From Halobacillus alkaliphilus (GTDB taxonomy: Bacteria; Bacillota; Bacilli; Bacillales; Halobacillaceae), in assembly GCF_900113125.1 (NCBI RefSeq), contig NZ_FOOG01000023.1, positions 1-59,009 on the forward strand: DNA of 59,009 nt. The letters are read 5' to 3'. How positions within the stretch are numbered: position 1 is the stretch's first letter; every line of letters begins with the position of its first letter. The notes below the pieces were generated by a model. It searched no databases and had not been told where the DNA came from. It was given only the letters and a program-made list of their open reading frames with translations. Of the stretch, positions 43,254-55,968 are shown piece after piece. Both the position numbers and the translations under genes were made by a program.

Positions 43254-43693
43254 ATGAAACTGCATGAACTAAAAGCGGCAAAAGGCGCTCGTAAAGAACG
43301 TAATCGTGTAGGTCGTGGAATGGCTTCTGGAAATGGTAAAACATCTGGTCGTGGCCACAAAGGACAGGGTCAGCGCTCTGGAAGCAAGACTCGTCCAGGC
43401 TTCGAAGGTGGACAAATGCCATTATTCCAGCGTCTTCCAAAACGTGGTTTCACTAACGTACACCGTAAGGAATTTGCGATTATCAACCTTGATGCTCTTA
43501 ACCGTTTTGAAGAGGGAACAGAGGTTACTCCTGAACTAATGCTTGATTCTGGTGCGGTAAGCAACCAAAAATCCGGAATTAAAGTTCTTGGTAAAGGATC
43601 TATCGATAAAAAACTTACAGTGAAAGCTCATAAGTTCTCTGCTTCAGCGAAAGAAGCAATTGAAGCAGCGGGCGGTCAAACTGAGGTGATTTA

Positions 43694-43694
<1 letters not shown>
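43254..43694 (+). CDS. rplO: Ribosomal protein L15
   Basis: L15 is an assembly protein of the 50S interior. The 146-residue protein starts [20 protein letters not shown] with the basic extended tail ([20 protein letters not shown]) and a globular C domain. Its stop overlaps the secY start by one base. Confidence 0.98.
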
Positions 43695-46424
<2,730 letters not shown>

Positions 46425-46440
46425 ATGAAGGTGATCGTGT

Positions 46441-46753
46441 TTGAACGAATCTGAGTCGAGTCCACGAATAGGTCAAATTGTTCGTATTGTGCAGGGGCGT
46501 GAGGCAGGACAGTATGCGGTAGTTATCGATGTACTGGATGGCCGCTTTGTGCTGCTTGCCGACGGAGAGAAACGTAAGTATGATCGACCAAAGAAAAAGA
46601 ATTTGCAGCATATTGAGCTTATGGATTTCATCTCTCCGGAAGTCCAGAACAGCCTTCTAGAAACTGGTCGTGTCACAAATGGCAAGCTTCGATTTGCCGT
46701 ATCAAAATATGTCAATGAAGCAGTGACTGATTTGAAGAAGGGAGATCAACTCG

Positions 46754-46776
<23 letters not shown>
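46441..46776 (+). CDS. KOW-domain RNA-binding protein
   Basis: A 111-residue protein starting at TTG 46441. Residues 9-45 ([23 protein letters not shown]) form a KOW-like motif as in L14e-type proteins; the rest is a basic helical tail. Similar genes sit between map and infA in Bacilli and Clostridia (ybzG in B. subtilis, from memory). The precise function is unknown; ribosome or rRNA association is a natural guess. The 3' end overlaps infA by 23 bases, so its stop codon lies within infA and coupling is likely. Confidence 0.85.
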
Positions 46777-47115
<339 letters not shown>

Positions 47116-47138
47116 TCTGAAGGAGGTGTACGTAGCAC

Positions 47139-47504
47139 ATGGCACGTATAGCAGGTGTAGACGTTCCGCGCGATAAGCGCATCGTCGTTTCATTAACTTA
47201 TATATATGGTGTTGGTAAATCACTAGCTGCTGAGATTCTGGCTGAAGCCGGCGTTTCAGAGAACACTCGTGTTCGCGATCTTACAGAAGACGAACTTGCT
47301 AAGATTCGTAAAGCAGTTGATAACCAAAACGTTGAAGGTGATCTTCGCCGTGAGAACTCTCTAAACATTAAACGTTTGATTGAGATCGGTTCTTACCGTG
47401 GAATCCGTCACCGCCGCGGGCTTCCGCTTCGTGGACAAAAGACAAAAAACAACTCTCGTACACGTAAAGGCCCACGTCGTACAGTGGCCAACAAGCGTAA
47501 ATAA
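47139..47504 (+). CDS. rpsM: Ribosomal protein S13
   Basis: S13 lies at the top of the 30S head and bridges to L5. The 121-residue protein begins [20 protein letters not shown] and carries the [14 protein letters not shown] signature and a basic tail. AAGGAGGTG is the ribosome site. Confidence 0.98.
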   Translation: MARIAGVDVPRDKRIVVSLTYIYGVGKSLAAEILAEAGVSENTRVRDLTEDELAKIRKAVDNQNVEGDLRRENSLNIKRLIEIGSYRGIRHRRGLPLRGQKTKNNSRTRKGPRRTVANKRK

Positions 47505-47533
47505 ACGAAAGATAAAGGAGGTAAGCTAACCTT

Positions 47534-47929
47534 ATGGCACGTAAAGGACACACACGTACTCGTAAACGTAAGGCGAAAAAGAATATAGAGTCGGGAATGG
47601 CACACATCCGCTCTACATTCAACAACACAATCGTTACGATCACTGATGTTCAAGGAAACGTCATCAGCTGGAGCAGTGCAGGTTCCCTAGGTTTCAAAGG
47701 ATCCCGTAAATCTACTCCATTTGCTGCTCAAATGGCTTCAGAAGCTGCAGCGAAAGATGCTATGGACAACGGTATGAAAACTCTAGAAGTTACAGTTAAA
47801 GGCCCTGGTGCAGGTCGTGAAGCAGCGATCCGTTCACTACAAGCAGCAGGTCTTGATATCACGGCAATCCGTGACGTGACTCCAGTTCCACACAATGGTT
47901 GCCGTCCACCAAAACGTCGTCGCGTATAA
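47534..47929 (+). CDS. rpsK: Ribosomal protein S11
   Basis: S11 lies in the 30S platform near the Shine-Dalgarno helix. The 131-residue protein has [17 protein letters not shown] and the C-terminal signature [18 protein letters not shown]. In Bacilli rpoA follows directly because S4 (rpsD) lies elsewhere, as here. Confidence 0.98.
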   Translation: MARKGHTRTRKRKAKKNIESGMAHIRSTFNNTIVTITDVQGNVISWSSAGSLGFKGSRKSTPFAAQMASEAAAKDAMDNGMKTLEVTVKGPGAGREAAIRSLQAAGLDITAIRDVTPVPHNGCRPPKRRRV

Positions 47930-47945
47930 TAGTTCTGAATAGAAT

Positions 47946-47974
47946 TTGTCACCCTGTCTATAATGGGTTATGAT
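47946..47974 (+). promoter_or_regulatory. candidate promoter before rpoA
   Basis: TTGTCA (47946-47951), 17-base spacer, TATGAT (47969-47974), between rpsK and rpoA. The predicted start near 47981 gives a leader of about 128 bases. Confidence 0.55.
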
Positions 47975-48011
47975 AGGTTTTTAAATCAATCGCATGTAGA
48001 CAGTGAAAAAA

Positions 48012-48074
48012 GCAGTTGTCTTTGTATCGGAACTGCCTACCTGAGGAATTTCGGTTAGACTAGAGGTCTAACCG
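48012..48074 (+). promoter_or_regulatory. two hairpins in the rpoA leader
   Basis: GCAGTT (48012-48017) pairs with AACTGC (48031-48036); CGGTTAGAC (48052-48060) pairs perfectly with GTCTAACCG (48066-48074) around TAGAG. No T run follows either. They are a structured leader of unknown role. Confidence 0.55.
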
Positions 48075-48108
48075 GGGTTTCGACGTTTTGAAGGAGGGTT
48101 TAGTGTAA

Positions 48109-49053
48109 ATGATCGAAATTGAAAAGCCAAAAATTGAAACGGTTGAGATCAGCGATGAGTCCACTTTTGGTAAGTTCGTCGTAGAACCGCTTGAGCGTGG
48201 GTATGGTACAACTCTAGGTAACTCCTTGCGTCGTATCCTATTATCCTCACTTCCTGGCTCTGCTGTAACATCAGTTCAAATTGAGGGTGTTCTTCACGAA
48301 TTCTCGACTATTGATGGTGTCGTAGAAGATGTAACCACTGTCATTTTGAATCTGAAGAAACTAGCTTTGAAAGTTTATTCTGACGAAGAAAAGACTTTAG
48401 AGATTGATGTTCAGGGTGAAGGAAAAGTCACAGCTGCAGATATTACGCATGATAGTGATGTTGAAGTTCTTAACCCGGATCTTCATATCGCCACATTAGA
48501 TAGCACAGCTAATCTTCGCATGCGTATTACAGCGGAACGTGGTCGAGGATATCGACCTGCAGAAGGAAACAACCATGAGGACCTGCCAATTGGCGTGATC
48601 CCGGTTGATTCAATCTTTACGCCAGTATCCCGCGTAACGTATCAAGTTGAAAATACAAGAATTGGTCAAACTTCAAACTTCGATAAACTTACTTTGGACG
48701 TGTGGACAGACGGAAGCATTCGTCCCGAAGAAGCCATTTCTCTTGGAGCTAAGATCTATATGGAACACCTCAATATCTTTGTCGGCTTAACTGATGAAGC
48801 TCAAAAAGCTGAAATCATGGTTGAGAAAGAAGAGGACCAAAAAGAGAAAGTTCTCGAGATGACGATTGAAGAGCTTGATCTTTCCGTTCGTTCATACAAC
48901 TGCTTGAAGCGTGCTGGTATCAATACAGTACAGGAACTTGCGAATAAATCGGAAGAAGATATGATGAAAGTCCGAAACCTTGGACGCAAGTCACTTGAAG
49001 AAGTGAAGTACAAGTTGGATGAACTTGGACTAGGTTTAAGAAAAGAAGACTGA
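48109..49053 (+). CDS. rpoA: RNA polymerase alpha subunit
   Basis: Alpha dimerizes to start polymerase assembly. The 314-residue protein has the N-terminal domain ([25 protein letters not shown] pattern, about 23-47), a charged linker (about 230-245) and the C-terminal domain ([20 protein letters not shown], about 250-310) that contacts UP elements and activators. AAGGAGGG precedes the ATG. Confidence 0.99.
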   Translation: MIEIEKPKIETVEISDESTFGKFVVEPLERGYGTTLGNSLRRILLSSLPGSAVTSVQIEGVLHEFSTIDGVVEDVTTVILNLKKLALKVYSDEEKTLEIDVQGEGKVTAADITHDSDVEVLNPDLHIATLDSTANLRMRITAERGRGYRPAEGNNHEDLPIGVIPVDSIFTPVSRVTYQVENTRIGQTSNFDKLTLDVWTDGSIRPEEAISLGAKIYMEHLNIFVGLTDEAQKAEIMVEKEEDQKEKVLEMTIEELDLSVRSYNCLKRAGINTVQELANKSEEDMMKVRNLGRKSLEEVKYKLDELGLGLRKED

Positions 49054-49096
49054 TTAATAGAGCATCACAGAGTTAACGGTAAGGGAGGGATTATCA

Positions 49097-49456
49097 ATGG
49101 CTAGAAAACTAGGACGTACAACTGATCAACGTATGGCGCTTCTTCGCAATTTAGCGACCGACTTGATCATTCATGAGCGTTTAGAAACAACAGAAGCTAA
49201 AGCAAAAGAGCTTCGTTCTGTAGTAGAAAAAATGATTACTCTAGGTAAACGCGGCGATCTTCATGCCCGTCGTCAAGCTGAGTCATTCCTCTATAAGGCT
49301 GACGCTGATGAAGAAGGAGATCAAACAGCTTTACAAAAGCTATTCTCTGACATTGGCCCACGCTATGAGGACCGTCAAGGTGGTTACACTCGCGTGCTTA
49401 AGCTAGGCGAGCGTAAAGGTGATGGAGCTAAAATGGCGATCATTGAATTAGTTTAA
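49097..49456 (+). CDS. rplQ: Ribosomal protein L17
   Basis: L17 surrounds the exit tunnel region of the 50S. The 119-residue protein begins [24 protein letters not shown]; the rest is typical of the Gram-positive form. It ends the supercluster and is followed by a terminator. Confidence 0.98.
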   Translation: MARKLGRTTDQRMALLRNLATDLIIHERLETTEAKAKELRSVVEKMITLGKRGDLHARRQAESFLYKADADEEGDQTALQKLFSDIGPRYEDRQGGYTRVLKLGERKGDGAKMAIIELV

Positions 49457-49473
49457 TGACTACCACTGGTATA

Positions 49474-49520
49474 AAAGGGCAGGAATGAATCTCATCGTGA
49501 GGTTGAATCCAGCCCTTTTT
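49474..49520 (+). terminator. terminator of the S10-spc-alpha cluster
   Basis: AAAGGGC (about 49475) pairs with GCCCTTT (about 49512), with an inner CTCA TCG TGAG arm, followed by a T run. From here to 49654 I see no clear promoter for the transporter genes. Confidence 0.85.
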
Positions 49521-49653
49521 TTATTTGTCAAAAATACTATATATACTTTGGCCTGAAGGTCTCAAAAATATGTTATGGATGTAAGCAAAAGTCTGAAATC
49601 CTGAAATATGTCGTATTTCCTGGGAAATAGTCAGATGAGTGGAGGAGAATTGA

Positions 49654-50493
49654 ATGGGGAACACTCAGATCGAGTTTAGAAATGTTTCATTTCGGTACCA
49701 GGAAGATATGCCGTGGGTTCTGAAAGACGTAAGTTTTACGATTTATAATAATGAATGGGTAGCGATGATTGGTCATAACGGCTCTGGGAAATCTACCATT
49801 GCTAAGTTAATGAATGGTTTGTTATTTCCTCAAGAAGGGGAAATCCTAGTAGACGGACAGCCCGTAACCGCTTCTACTGTATGGGATATACGGAGGAAAG
49901 TAGGAATGGTTTTTCAGAATCCGGACAACCAATTTGTTGGTACTACTGTTAGAGATGACGTGGCTTTTGGTATGGAGAATCACGGTATGGCAAGAGACTT
50001 AATGTTAGAACGTATTACAGAGAGCTTAGAAGCCGTTGGGATGAATGGTTATGAACGCCATGAACCTCATCGGCTTTCTGGAGGGCAAAAACAAAGGGTT
50101 GCCATTGCCAGTGTTCTAGCCGTATCGCCCCAATATATTATTTTGGATGAAGCAACTGCGATGCTTGATCCTAAAGGTCGAAAAGAAATTATGGAAACCA
50201 TTCGAGAAGTGCAATCCGCGCGGGATCTTTCTCTCATCACTATTACTCATGATTTATTAGAAGTTACACAGGCGGACAGGGTGATTGTAATGAACAAGGG
50301 AGAGATTTGGATGGAAGGTACTCCAAGAGAACTCTTCGCTAAGAAGGAACAATTAATTGAAATTGGCTTAGATACTCCTTTTGTAAGCAAACTGGCAGAT
50401 GAATTAAAGGACGCTGGTCTGCCTCTAACACGTGAGCCACTGAATCACCAGGAGTTACTGGAGGAATTATGGACATTTCATTCGACAAGGTAA
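49654..50493 (+). CDS. ecfA1: EcfA1, ATPase of the ECF vitamin transporter
   Basis: One of two ATPases energising group II ECF transporters for vitamins and trace metals, shared among several S components encoded elsewhere. The 279 residues carry Walker [10 protein letters not shown] (about 39-47), signature LSGGQKQRV (about 143-151) and Walker B IILDEAT. It begins after TGGAGGAGA and overlaps ecfA2 by 25 bases. Confidence 0.96.
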   Translation: MGNTQIEFRNVSFRYQEDMPWVLKDVSFTIYNNEWVAMIGHNGSGKSTIAKLMNGLLFPQEGEILVDGQPVTASTVWDIRRKVGMVFQNPDNQFVGTTVRDDVAFGMENHGMARDLMLERITESLEAVGMNGYERHEPHRLSGGQKQRVAIASVLAVSPQYIILDEATAMLDPKGRKEIMETIREVQSARDLSLITITHDLLEVTQADRVIVMNKGEIWMEGTPRELFAKKEQLIEIGLDTPFVSKLADELKDAGLPLTREPLNHQELLEELWTFHSTR

Positions 50494-51341
50494 GTTATAC
50501 CTATCAACCTAATACCCCGTTTGAGCACCGAGCGTTGGATGAGGTCTCCTTTAGGATCAACTCCGGTTCCTACGTAGCTGTAATAGGTCATACAGGATCA
50601 GGTAAATCGACTCTTATCCAGCATTTGAATGGATTGCTTCAACCGACTAGTGGTGAGGTAAAAGTTGGAGAGTACCACCTTAAGGCTAATGAAAAAAACA
50701 AGCAGCTTAGAAAGCTCCGTGAACAAGTAGGGGTTGTTTTTCAGTACCCGGAGCACCAGTTATTCGAAGAAACCGTAGCAAAGGATATTGCATTTGGTCC
50801 TCAGAATTTTGGGGTGCCGCAAGAAGAAATCCACCGAAGAACACGAGAAGCCGTAAAAGCAACTCAAATTCATGAGGATCTCCTTGAACGATCTCCTTTT
50901 GATCTAAGTGGAGGTCAAATGCGTCGGGTAGCTATTTCGGGAGTTCTTGCTATGAATCCACAAGTCCTTGTGCTTGATGAGCCAACTGCAGGTCTGGATC
51001 CTAATGGCCAGAAAGAAATTATGGATATGTTCCATCGACTGCATAAAGATAAACAACTCACTACGATTCTTGTCACTCACAGCATGGAAGATGCACTTGC
51101 TTATGCAGATCATATTGTGATTCTCAATCAGGGGAAAGTTTATATGGAAAGTGCTCCTTTGGAGATCTTTAAACAACAACAAGCGCTTGAAGATGTGCAG
51201 CTTGATGTTCCTGAGGTTATACAGTTTGTAACAAAAGTCAGGGATCAGCTCGGAGTGGAACTTGAATACACGGGTCAGAGCATAGCAGAATTAGCAAAGG
51301 AATTAACCCGTATAGTGAAAGGGGACCGGGTGTATGAGTAA
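50469..51341 (+). CDS. ecfA2: EcfA2, ATPase of the ECF vitamin transporter
   Basis: The second ATPase of the module, 290 residues. Walker A is GHTGSGKST (about 38-46), the signature LSGGQMRRV and Walker B VLVLDEPT follow. It overlaps ecfA1 by 25 bases and ecfT by 8, so the three are made together in fixed ratio. Confidence 0.96.
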   Translation: MDISFDKVSYTYQPNTPFEHRALDEVSFRINSGSYVAVIGHTGSGKSTLIQHLNGLLQPTSGEVKVGEYHLKANEKNKQLRKLREQVGVVFQYPEHQLFEETVAKDIAFGPQNFGVPQEEIHRRTREAVKATQIHEDLLERSPFDLSGGQMRRVAISGVLAMNPQVLVLDEPTAGLDPNGQKEIMDMFHRLHKDKQLTTILVTHSMEDALAYADHIVILNQGKVYMESAPLEIFKQQQALEDVQLDVPEVIQFVTKVRDQLGVELEYTGQSIAELAKELTRIVKGDRVYE

Positions 51342-52131
51342 TTCAATGATCATCGGTCAGTATATCCCTGGTGATTCTTTTGTTCACCGGCTGGATCCAA
51401 GGTCTAAAATTGCAATTATTTTTTTCTTTGTCATCATTGTGTTTTTTGCTAATTCTGTTATGAGCTATGGACTTCTTGCTTTATTTGCTATCGGTAGTGC
51501 TGCTACTTCCCGTATCCCGCTCAGTTATATTATGAAGGGCTTAAAACCCGTATGGTTTTTGGTGATTTTCACTTTTCTTCTTCACCTTATAGTAACCAAA
51601 CAGGGAGAAGTATTGGTCAGTATATTAGGGTGGGAGATATATGAAGAGGGTCTTATTCAGGGAGCTGCGATATCCCTTCGATTCTTTCTATTAATCATGG
51701 TGACGTCCCTTTTAACATTTACGACTACACCTATTGAAATTACTGATGCGATAGAAGAGCTTTTAGGTCCCTTGAAAAAAGTTAACTTTCCTGTACACGA
51801 ACTGGCCTTAATGATGTCTATTTCTCTAAGATTTATTCCTACTCTTATGCAAGAAACAGAGAAAATATCAAAGGCACAGGCTTCCCGGGGAGTAGATTTC
51901 CGCACAGGCTCATTTAAGGACCGTGTGAAGGCTGTAATCCCTCTTTTGGTACCTTTATTTGTCAGTGCTTTCAAAAGAGCTGAGGAGCTTGCTATGGCCA
52001 TGGAAGCGCGAGGGTATCAAGGCGGTGAAGGCCGGACAAAATTAAGAGAACTTCACTTAGGTAAAACAGATGTCTATTTATATATTTTGTTCATTTTATT
52101 AGTGATCGGGCTTTTCTTAACCAGAAGTTAA
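51334..52131 (+). CDS. ecfT: EcfT, membrane coupling subunit of the ECF transporter
   Basis: EcfT is the scaffold that transmits ATPase motion to the S component. The 265-residue protein has several membrane segments and two Ala/Ser-Arg-Gly coupling motifs in cytoplasmic helices (ASRGVDFR and EARGYQGG, near 185 and 226). Its stop is directly followed by the truA region. Confidence 0.95.
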   Translation: MSNSMIIGQYIPGDSFVHRLDPRSKIAIIFFFVIIVFFANSVMSYGLLALFAIGSAATSRIPLSYIMKGLKPVWFLVIFTFLLHLIVTKQGEVLVSILGWEIYEEGLIQGAAISLRFFLLIMVTSLLTFTTTPIEITDAIEELLGPLKKVNFPVHELALMMSISLRFIPTLMQETEKISKAQASRGVDFRTGSFKDRVKAVIPLLVPLFVSAFKRAEELAMAMEARGYQGGEGRTKLRELHLGKTDVYLYILFILLVIGLFLTRS

Positions 52132-52146
52132 ATGGAGGAACACGTT

Positions 52147-52890
52147 TTGCAGCGAATACGATGTATCATTCAATATGACGGTACCAACTACGCGGGGTAT
52201 CAAGTTCAACTAAATGGAAACACCGTACAGGAGGAGTTAGAAAAAGTTCTTACTAAAATGCATAAGGGCCGGAGAATAAAAGTAATAGCTTCGGGGCGAA
52301 CGGACTCCGGGGTGCATGCGATCGGACAAGTCATTCATTTTGATACCGAGCTGACGCTTCCAATGGAGAATTGGAAGCGTGCTCTGGCTACTATGCTTCC
52401 TGCAGACATCACGGTAACAAAAGCGGAACCAGTAAGCAGTGATTTTCATGCTCGCTATGATACCACTGGAAAAGAATACCGCTATTTCATTTGGAATTCT
52501 AAAGAACCCAATATTTTTAAGCGCCACTACTATTATCATATTAGAAAAGAATTGGATGTCCCGGCTATGAAAGATGCTTGCCGGTATATAGAAGGGGAGC
52601 ATGACTTTACTTCTTTTTGTTCACCAAAGTCAGATGTGAAAGGCAGCAAAGTACGCACCATTCATCAGGCTTCTGTTGCCCAGAGGGGTGAAGAACTTAT
52701 CTTTCAATTCAAAGGTTCAGGTTTCTTGTATAATATGGTGAGAATCATTGTAGGCACATTGCTTGAAGTAGGGCATCACGAAAGAGAACCAGCAGATATT
52801 CCGTTTATTATTGAGAAAGAGAATCGTGAATTCGCAGGAAATACGGCTCCTCCTCATGGACTTTTCTTATGGAAGGTCGATTATGAATAA
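52147..52890 (+). CDS. truA: tRNA pseudouridine(38-40) synthase TruA
   Basis: TruA makes pseudouridine at positions 38-40 of the tRNA anticodon arm. TTG 52147 is chosen because TGGAGGAA (52133-52140) is spaced normally; the frame also opens at ATG 52132, one base after ecfT, but then the site would lie inside the gene. The 247 residues contain the catalytic Asp in SGRTDSGVHA and GSGFLYNMVRIIVG. Gene order ecfT-truA-rplM is conserved. Confidence 0.95.
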   Translation: MQRIRCIIQYDGTNYAGYQVQLNGNTVQEELEKVLTKMHKGRRIKVIASGRTDSGVHAIGQVIHFDTELTLPMENWKRALATMLPADITVTKAEPVSSDFHARYDTTGKEYRYFIWNSKEPNIFKRHYYYHIRKELDVPAMKDACRYIEGEHDFTSFCSPKSDVKGSKVRTIHQASVAQRGEELIFQFKGSGFLYNMVRIIVGTLLEVGHHEREPADIPFIIEKENREFAGNTAPPHGLFLWKVDYE

Positions 52891-52941
52891 GGGCGGATAG
52901 TAATTTTTTTATAATAACAACGATTCCTGGTGTGTATTCTC

Positions 52942-52969
52942 TTGACATTAGTAATAAGAGTGTTATATT
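52942..52969 (+). promoter_or_regulatory. promoter of rplM-rpsI
   Basis: A perfect TTGACA (52942-52947), 16-base spacer and TATATT (52964-52969). Confidence 0.8.
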
Positions 52970-52984
52970 ATATTCTATGGCATT

Positions 52985-53025
52985 TTATTTCTATACCACG
53001 ATTAGCCCCGGAAACTAATCGTATT
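52985..53025 (+). promoter_or_regulatory. probable L13 leader
   Basis: ACGATTAG (52998-53005) and CTAATCGT (53015-53022) form a perfect 8-base-pair hairpin with loop CCCCGGAAA shortly after the start site. Position and size fit the L13 leader known from Firmicute rplM-rpsI operons, through which L13 is thought to regulate its genes. The exact consensus was not available to compare. Confidence 0.65.
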
Positions 53026-53079
53026 TGAGATAAATAAACGAAGCTTTGTAAAAATTAACAATTCAGGAGGGAAACCGAC

Positions 53080-53517
53080 ATGCGCACAACTTTCATGGCA
53101 AATGAAAACAACGTGGAACGTAAATGGTATGTTGTGGATGCTGCAGGGCAGACACTTGGCCGTTTATCAAGCGAAGTTGCTGCGATCCTTCGCGGTAAAA
53201 ATAAACCAACGTACACTCCCCATGTTGATACAGGTGATCATGTAATCATCATCAACGCTGGAGAGATTCAACTGACTGGCAACAAAATCAATGACAAGAT
53301 CTACTATCGTCATTCAAACCACCCAGGTGGTTTGAAGGCCCGTACAGCTAACGAAATGCGTAATAAATACCCAGAGCAAATGCTAGAACTTGCTGTTAAA
53401 GGTATGCTGCCAAAAGGAAGCCTTGGACGTAAGATGGGCAAAAAACTTCATGTTTATGCTGGTAACGAACACAAGCATGAAGCACAACAACCAGAAGTTT
53501 ACGAACTTCGCGGATAA
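53080..53517 (+). CDS. rplM: Ribosomal protein L13
   Basis: L13 is an early 50S assembly protein. The 145 residues begin [21 protein letters not shown], matching the Bacillus form, and carry the signature [22 protein letters not shown] strong AGGAGGG lies before the ATG. It is paired with rpsI. Confidence 0.98.
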   Translation: MRTTFMANENNVERKWYVVDAAGQTLGRLSSEVAAILRGKNKPTYTPHVDTGDHVIIINAGEIQLTGNKINDKIYYRHSNHPGGLKARTANEMRNKYPEQMLELAVKGMLPKGSLGRKMGKKLHVYAGNEHKHEAQQPEVYELRG

Positions 53518-53536
53518 TAAAAGGAGGTAATCAAGA

Positions 53537-53929
53537 GTGGCACAAGTACAATACTCCGGTACTGGACGTCGTAAGAAATCAACTGCTCGTGTACGTCTTG
53601 TTCCAGGAACTGGTCGTGTAGTAGTCAACAAACGTGATGCTGAAGACTTCTTTCCATATGAAACTCTTCGCATGATTCTGAAACAGCCTCTAGCTGTTAC
53701 AGAAACAGAAGGTAACTATGATGTTTATGTAAACGTAGACGGTGGAGGATTCACTGGACAAGCTGGTGCAATCCGTCACGGTATCGCTCGTGCTTTGTTA
53801 GAAGCAGATCCAGAATACCGTACACCACTAAAACGCGCAGGATTGCTAACGCGTGACGCACGTATGAAAGAGCGTAAGAAATACGGTCTTAAAGGTGCTC
53901 GTCGTGCTCCACAGTTCTCCAAGCGTTAA
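53537..53929 (+). CDS. rpsI: Ribosomal protein S9
   Basis: S9 reaches the P-site tRNA with its C-terminal tail, here ending RRAPQFSKR with the conserved final Lys-Arg. The 130-residue protein starts at GTG 53537 ([17 protein letters not shown]) after AAGGAGGT. It ends the rplM operon. Confidence 0.98.
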   Translation: MAQVQYSGTGRRKKSTARVRLVPGTGRVVVNKRDAEDFFPYETLRMILKQPLAVTETEGNYDVYVNVDGGGFTGQAGAIRHGIARALLEADPEYRTPLKRAGLLTRDARMKERKKYGLKGARRAPQFSKR

Positions 53930-53942
53930 TATCTTTTTATCA

Positions 53943-53976
53943 AACCCTCTGGCCTATCCGGCCGGAGGGTTTTTTG
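53943..53976 (+). terminator. rplM-rpsI terminator
   Basis: AACCCTC and GGCC pair with GGCC and GAGGGTT around TATCC with a T-G step, followed by a T run. B. subtilis has ybaJ and ybaK after this point; here only the terminator and the cwlD promoter lie in the gap. Confidence 0.92.
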
Positions 53977-54005
53977 GTTTCTAAAAGGTATGACATTTCA
54001 CCTGT

Positions 54006-54034
54006 TCATATTCTTCACTCTTGTCCCATATAGT
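54006..54034 (+). promoter_or_regulatory. candidate sigma-E promoter of cwlD
   Basis: TCATATT (54006-54012), 14-base spacer, CATATAGT (54027-54034) matches the mother-cell sigma-E pattern (KMATATT, N14-15, CATAYANT) at every fixed position. It lies 30 bases before the cwlD start. Confidence 0.7.
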
Positions 54035-54063
54035 GAATTAGGGAGTGTAAGGAGTGTGGAATA

Positions 54064-54792
54064 ATGATCCGTAAAATGAAGACCCCCTTATGGTTAGTGG
54101 GAATAATTATACTTGTCTGCCTTGTATCTTATCCACTGCAGGAAGCAAAAGACGCCTGGACTATGTGGTCATCTCCTTTATCGGGAAAGATTATTGTTCT
54201 TGATCCGGGACATGGAGGGCTGGACGGTGGTGCAGAAGGAACAGATGGTACACAGGAGAAAGAGATCACGCTTCGTATGAGTGAGTACTTACGTGATTAT
54301 CTGCAAGAAGCAGGGGCGCTTGTGTATTTAACCAGAAACGAAGATAAGGATCTCGCTTCTGAAAATGCCGGAAGTTTATCAAGACGGAAATCAGAAGATA
54401 TTCGGAACAGAGTCCAGTACATTAAAGAAAAAGAAGCGGATTTTTATTTAAGCATTCATTTAAACGCTATTCCATCTCCTAAATGGAGAGGAGCTCAGAC
54501 TTTCTTTAATTCAAACAACCCCCAAAGTGAACATCTGGCTAAATTCATTCAATCTGAAATTAGAACAAATCTTGAAAACACCGACCGGCAGGCCATGGAT
54601 TTGACATCCATTTATCTTCTTAAACATGTAGAGGCACCAGGTGCACTGGTGGAAGCCGGTTTTCTCTCGAACGGAGAAGAACGGGAGCTGCTAAAGTCGG
54701 AGGAATATCAAAGAAAAATGGCCGCCTCCATTTACCAGGGTGTACTTCGCTATGTGACAGAGAGAGAATATTCTTCTGAAAATGGATTGTAA
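54064..54792 (+). CDS. cwlD: CwlD, N-acetylmuramoyl-L-alanine amidase for spore cortex
   Basis: CwlD removes peptide side chains from cortex muramic acid, the first step in making muramic-delta-lactam, needed for germination. The 242-residue protein has an N-terminal membrane anchor/signal (about 8-25) and an amidase-3 domain with zinc ligands in LDPGHGGLDGGAEG (His), the following KEITLR (Glu) and SIHLNA (His), plus the catalytic Glu in VEAGFLSN. A sigma-E type promoter is just upstream. Ribosome site AAGGAGTG. Confidence 0.95.
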   Translation: MIRKMKTPLWLVGIIILVCLVSYPLQEAKDAWTMWSSPLSGKIIVLDPGHGGLDGGAEGTDGTQEKEITLRMSEYLRDYLQEAGALVYLTRNEDKDLASENAGSLSRRKSEDIRNRVQYIKEKEADFYLSIHLNAIPSPKWRGAQTFFNSNNPQSEHLAKFIQSEIRTNLENTDRQAMDLTSIYLLKHVEAPGALVEAGFLSNGEERELLKSEEYQRKMAASIYQGVLRYVTEREYSSENGL

Positions 54793-54865
54793 GCATATTA
54801 CTTAGAAAGCGTTTCAGATATGTTATACTAGCATTATTGAACATTTCTAAGGATGGTGAACGGCT

Positions 54866-55918
54866 TTGTTAACACAAGAAAAAGTACTCGAAATCCTTCA
54901 TCCAATCGAAGATCCGTTTTTACATAAAACGTTAGAAGAAACCGGTGGGATTGAAGATATATCAATTAAAGAAGAAAAAAACCATGTAAGTGTTAAGGTC
55001 TTGATTGCAAAGACAAACACGGCAGAACAAATGGAACTTCAACAGACTATAGTGAATGCACTGAAGAGTGGCGGAGCAGCTACTGTAGGGCTCCGGTTTG
55101 ACCAGCTTCCAGAAGACGTAATCAATAAATTTCAACCGGAAGCAGAAAGTCAGCAGGAAGAATCGTTACTGGATGGCGGCTCCAATACAAAATTCCTTAC
55201 CATTGCCAGCGGTAAAGGCGGCGTTGGTAAATCAACAGTTACGGTCAACTTGGCAGTAGCACTTACGCGATTAGGTAAAAAAGTAGGAATCATTGACGCT
55301 GATATCTATGGCTTCAGTGTTCCGGATATGATGGGTGTGGAAGAGCGCCCGGTTGTACGCGGGGAAAAGATTATCCCTGTTGAGCGATTCGGAGTAAAAG
55401 TCGTTTCCATGGGCTTCTTCGTGGAAGATAACTCTCCGATCATTTGGAGAGGTCCTATGCTTGGCAAGATGCTGACCAGCTTCTTTAAAGAAGTGGAGTG
55501 GGGCGACCTTGACTATCTACTTCTTGATTTACCGCCAGGAACAGGGGATGTAGCTTTGGATGTTCACTCCATGCTTCCTTCGTCTAAGGAAATTATTGTG
55601 ACGACTCCTCACCCAACTGCGGCCTTTGTAGCTGCACGAGCTGGGCAGATGGCTTTGAAGACAGAGCATGAAATCTTGGGAGTTATCGAGAATATGGCTT
55701 ACTTTGAAAGTAAGGAAACAGGAAATAAAGAATTTGTCTTTGGACGCGGAGGAGGAACGAAGCTTGCTGAGACACTGCAAACCGGCGTGCTCGGTCATAT
55801 TCCTCTACAGCAGCCGTACGAAGATGAAGATGTCTTTGCTCCTTCCGTTTACCAATCCGATCACCCAATTGGGTTAAGCTACCGGAATATTGCTGCTAAA
55901 ATTATCGATAAGTATTAA
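54866..55918 (+). CDS. salA: SalA, Mrp/NBP35-family P-loop ATPase
   Basis: A 350-residue protein with an N-terminal MIP18/DUF59 domain (about 1-90) and a deviant Walker A GKGGVGKST (about 116-124) of the ParA/Mrp class, then DADIYGFSVPDM. Family members carry or insert Fe-S clusters; in B. subtilis the orthologue SalA negatively affects scoC expression. It starts at TTG 54866 behind AAGGATGGTGA. A -10-like TATACT (54824-54829) lies upstream with a poor -35. A bidirectional terminator follows. Confidence 0.92.
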   Translation: MLTQEKVLEILHPIEDPFLHKTLEETGGIEDISIKEEKNHVSVKVLIAKTNTAEQMELQQTIVNALKSGGAATVGLRFDQLPEDVINKFQPEAESQQEESLLDGGSNTKFLTIASGKGGVGKSTVTVNLAVALTRLGKKVGIIDADIYGFSVPDMMGVEERPVVRGEKIIPVERFGVKVVSMGFFVEDNSPIIWRGPMLGKMLTSFFKEVEWGDLDYLLLDLPPGTGDVALDVHSMLPSSKEIIVTTPHPTAAFVAARAGQMALKTEHEILGVIENMAYFESKETGNKEFVFGRGGGTKLAETLQTGVLGHIPLQQPYEDEDVFAPSVYQSDHPIGLSYRNIAAKIIDKY

Positions 55919-55923
55919 ATAAG

Positions 55924-55968
55924 AAATCACGCGTTTCCCTTAAATAAAGGGAAACGCGTGATTTTTAC
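55924..55968. terminator. bidirectional terminator between salA and gerD
   Basis: AAATCACGCGTTTCCCTT (55924-55941) pairs perfectly with its complement at 55947-55964 around AAATA. T residues follow on the + strand, and T-rich sequence follows on the minus strand, so it can end both convergent genes. The gerD stop codon begins right beside it. Confidence 0.93.
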
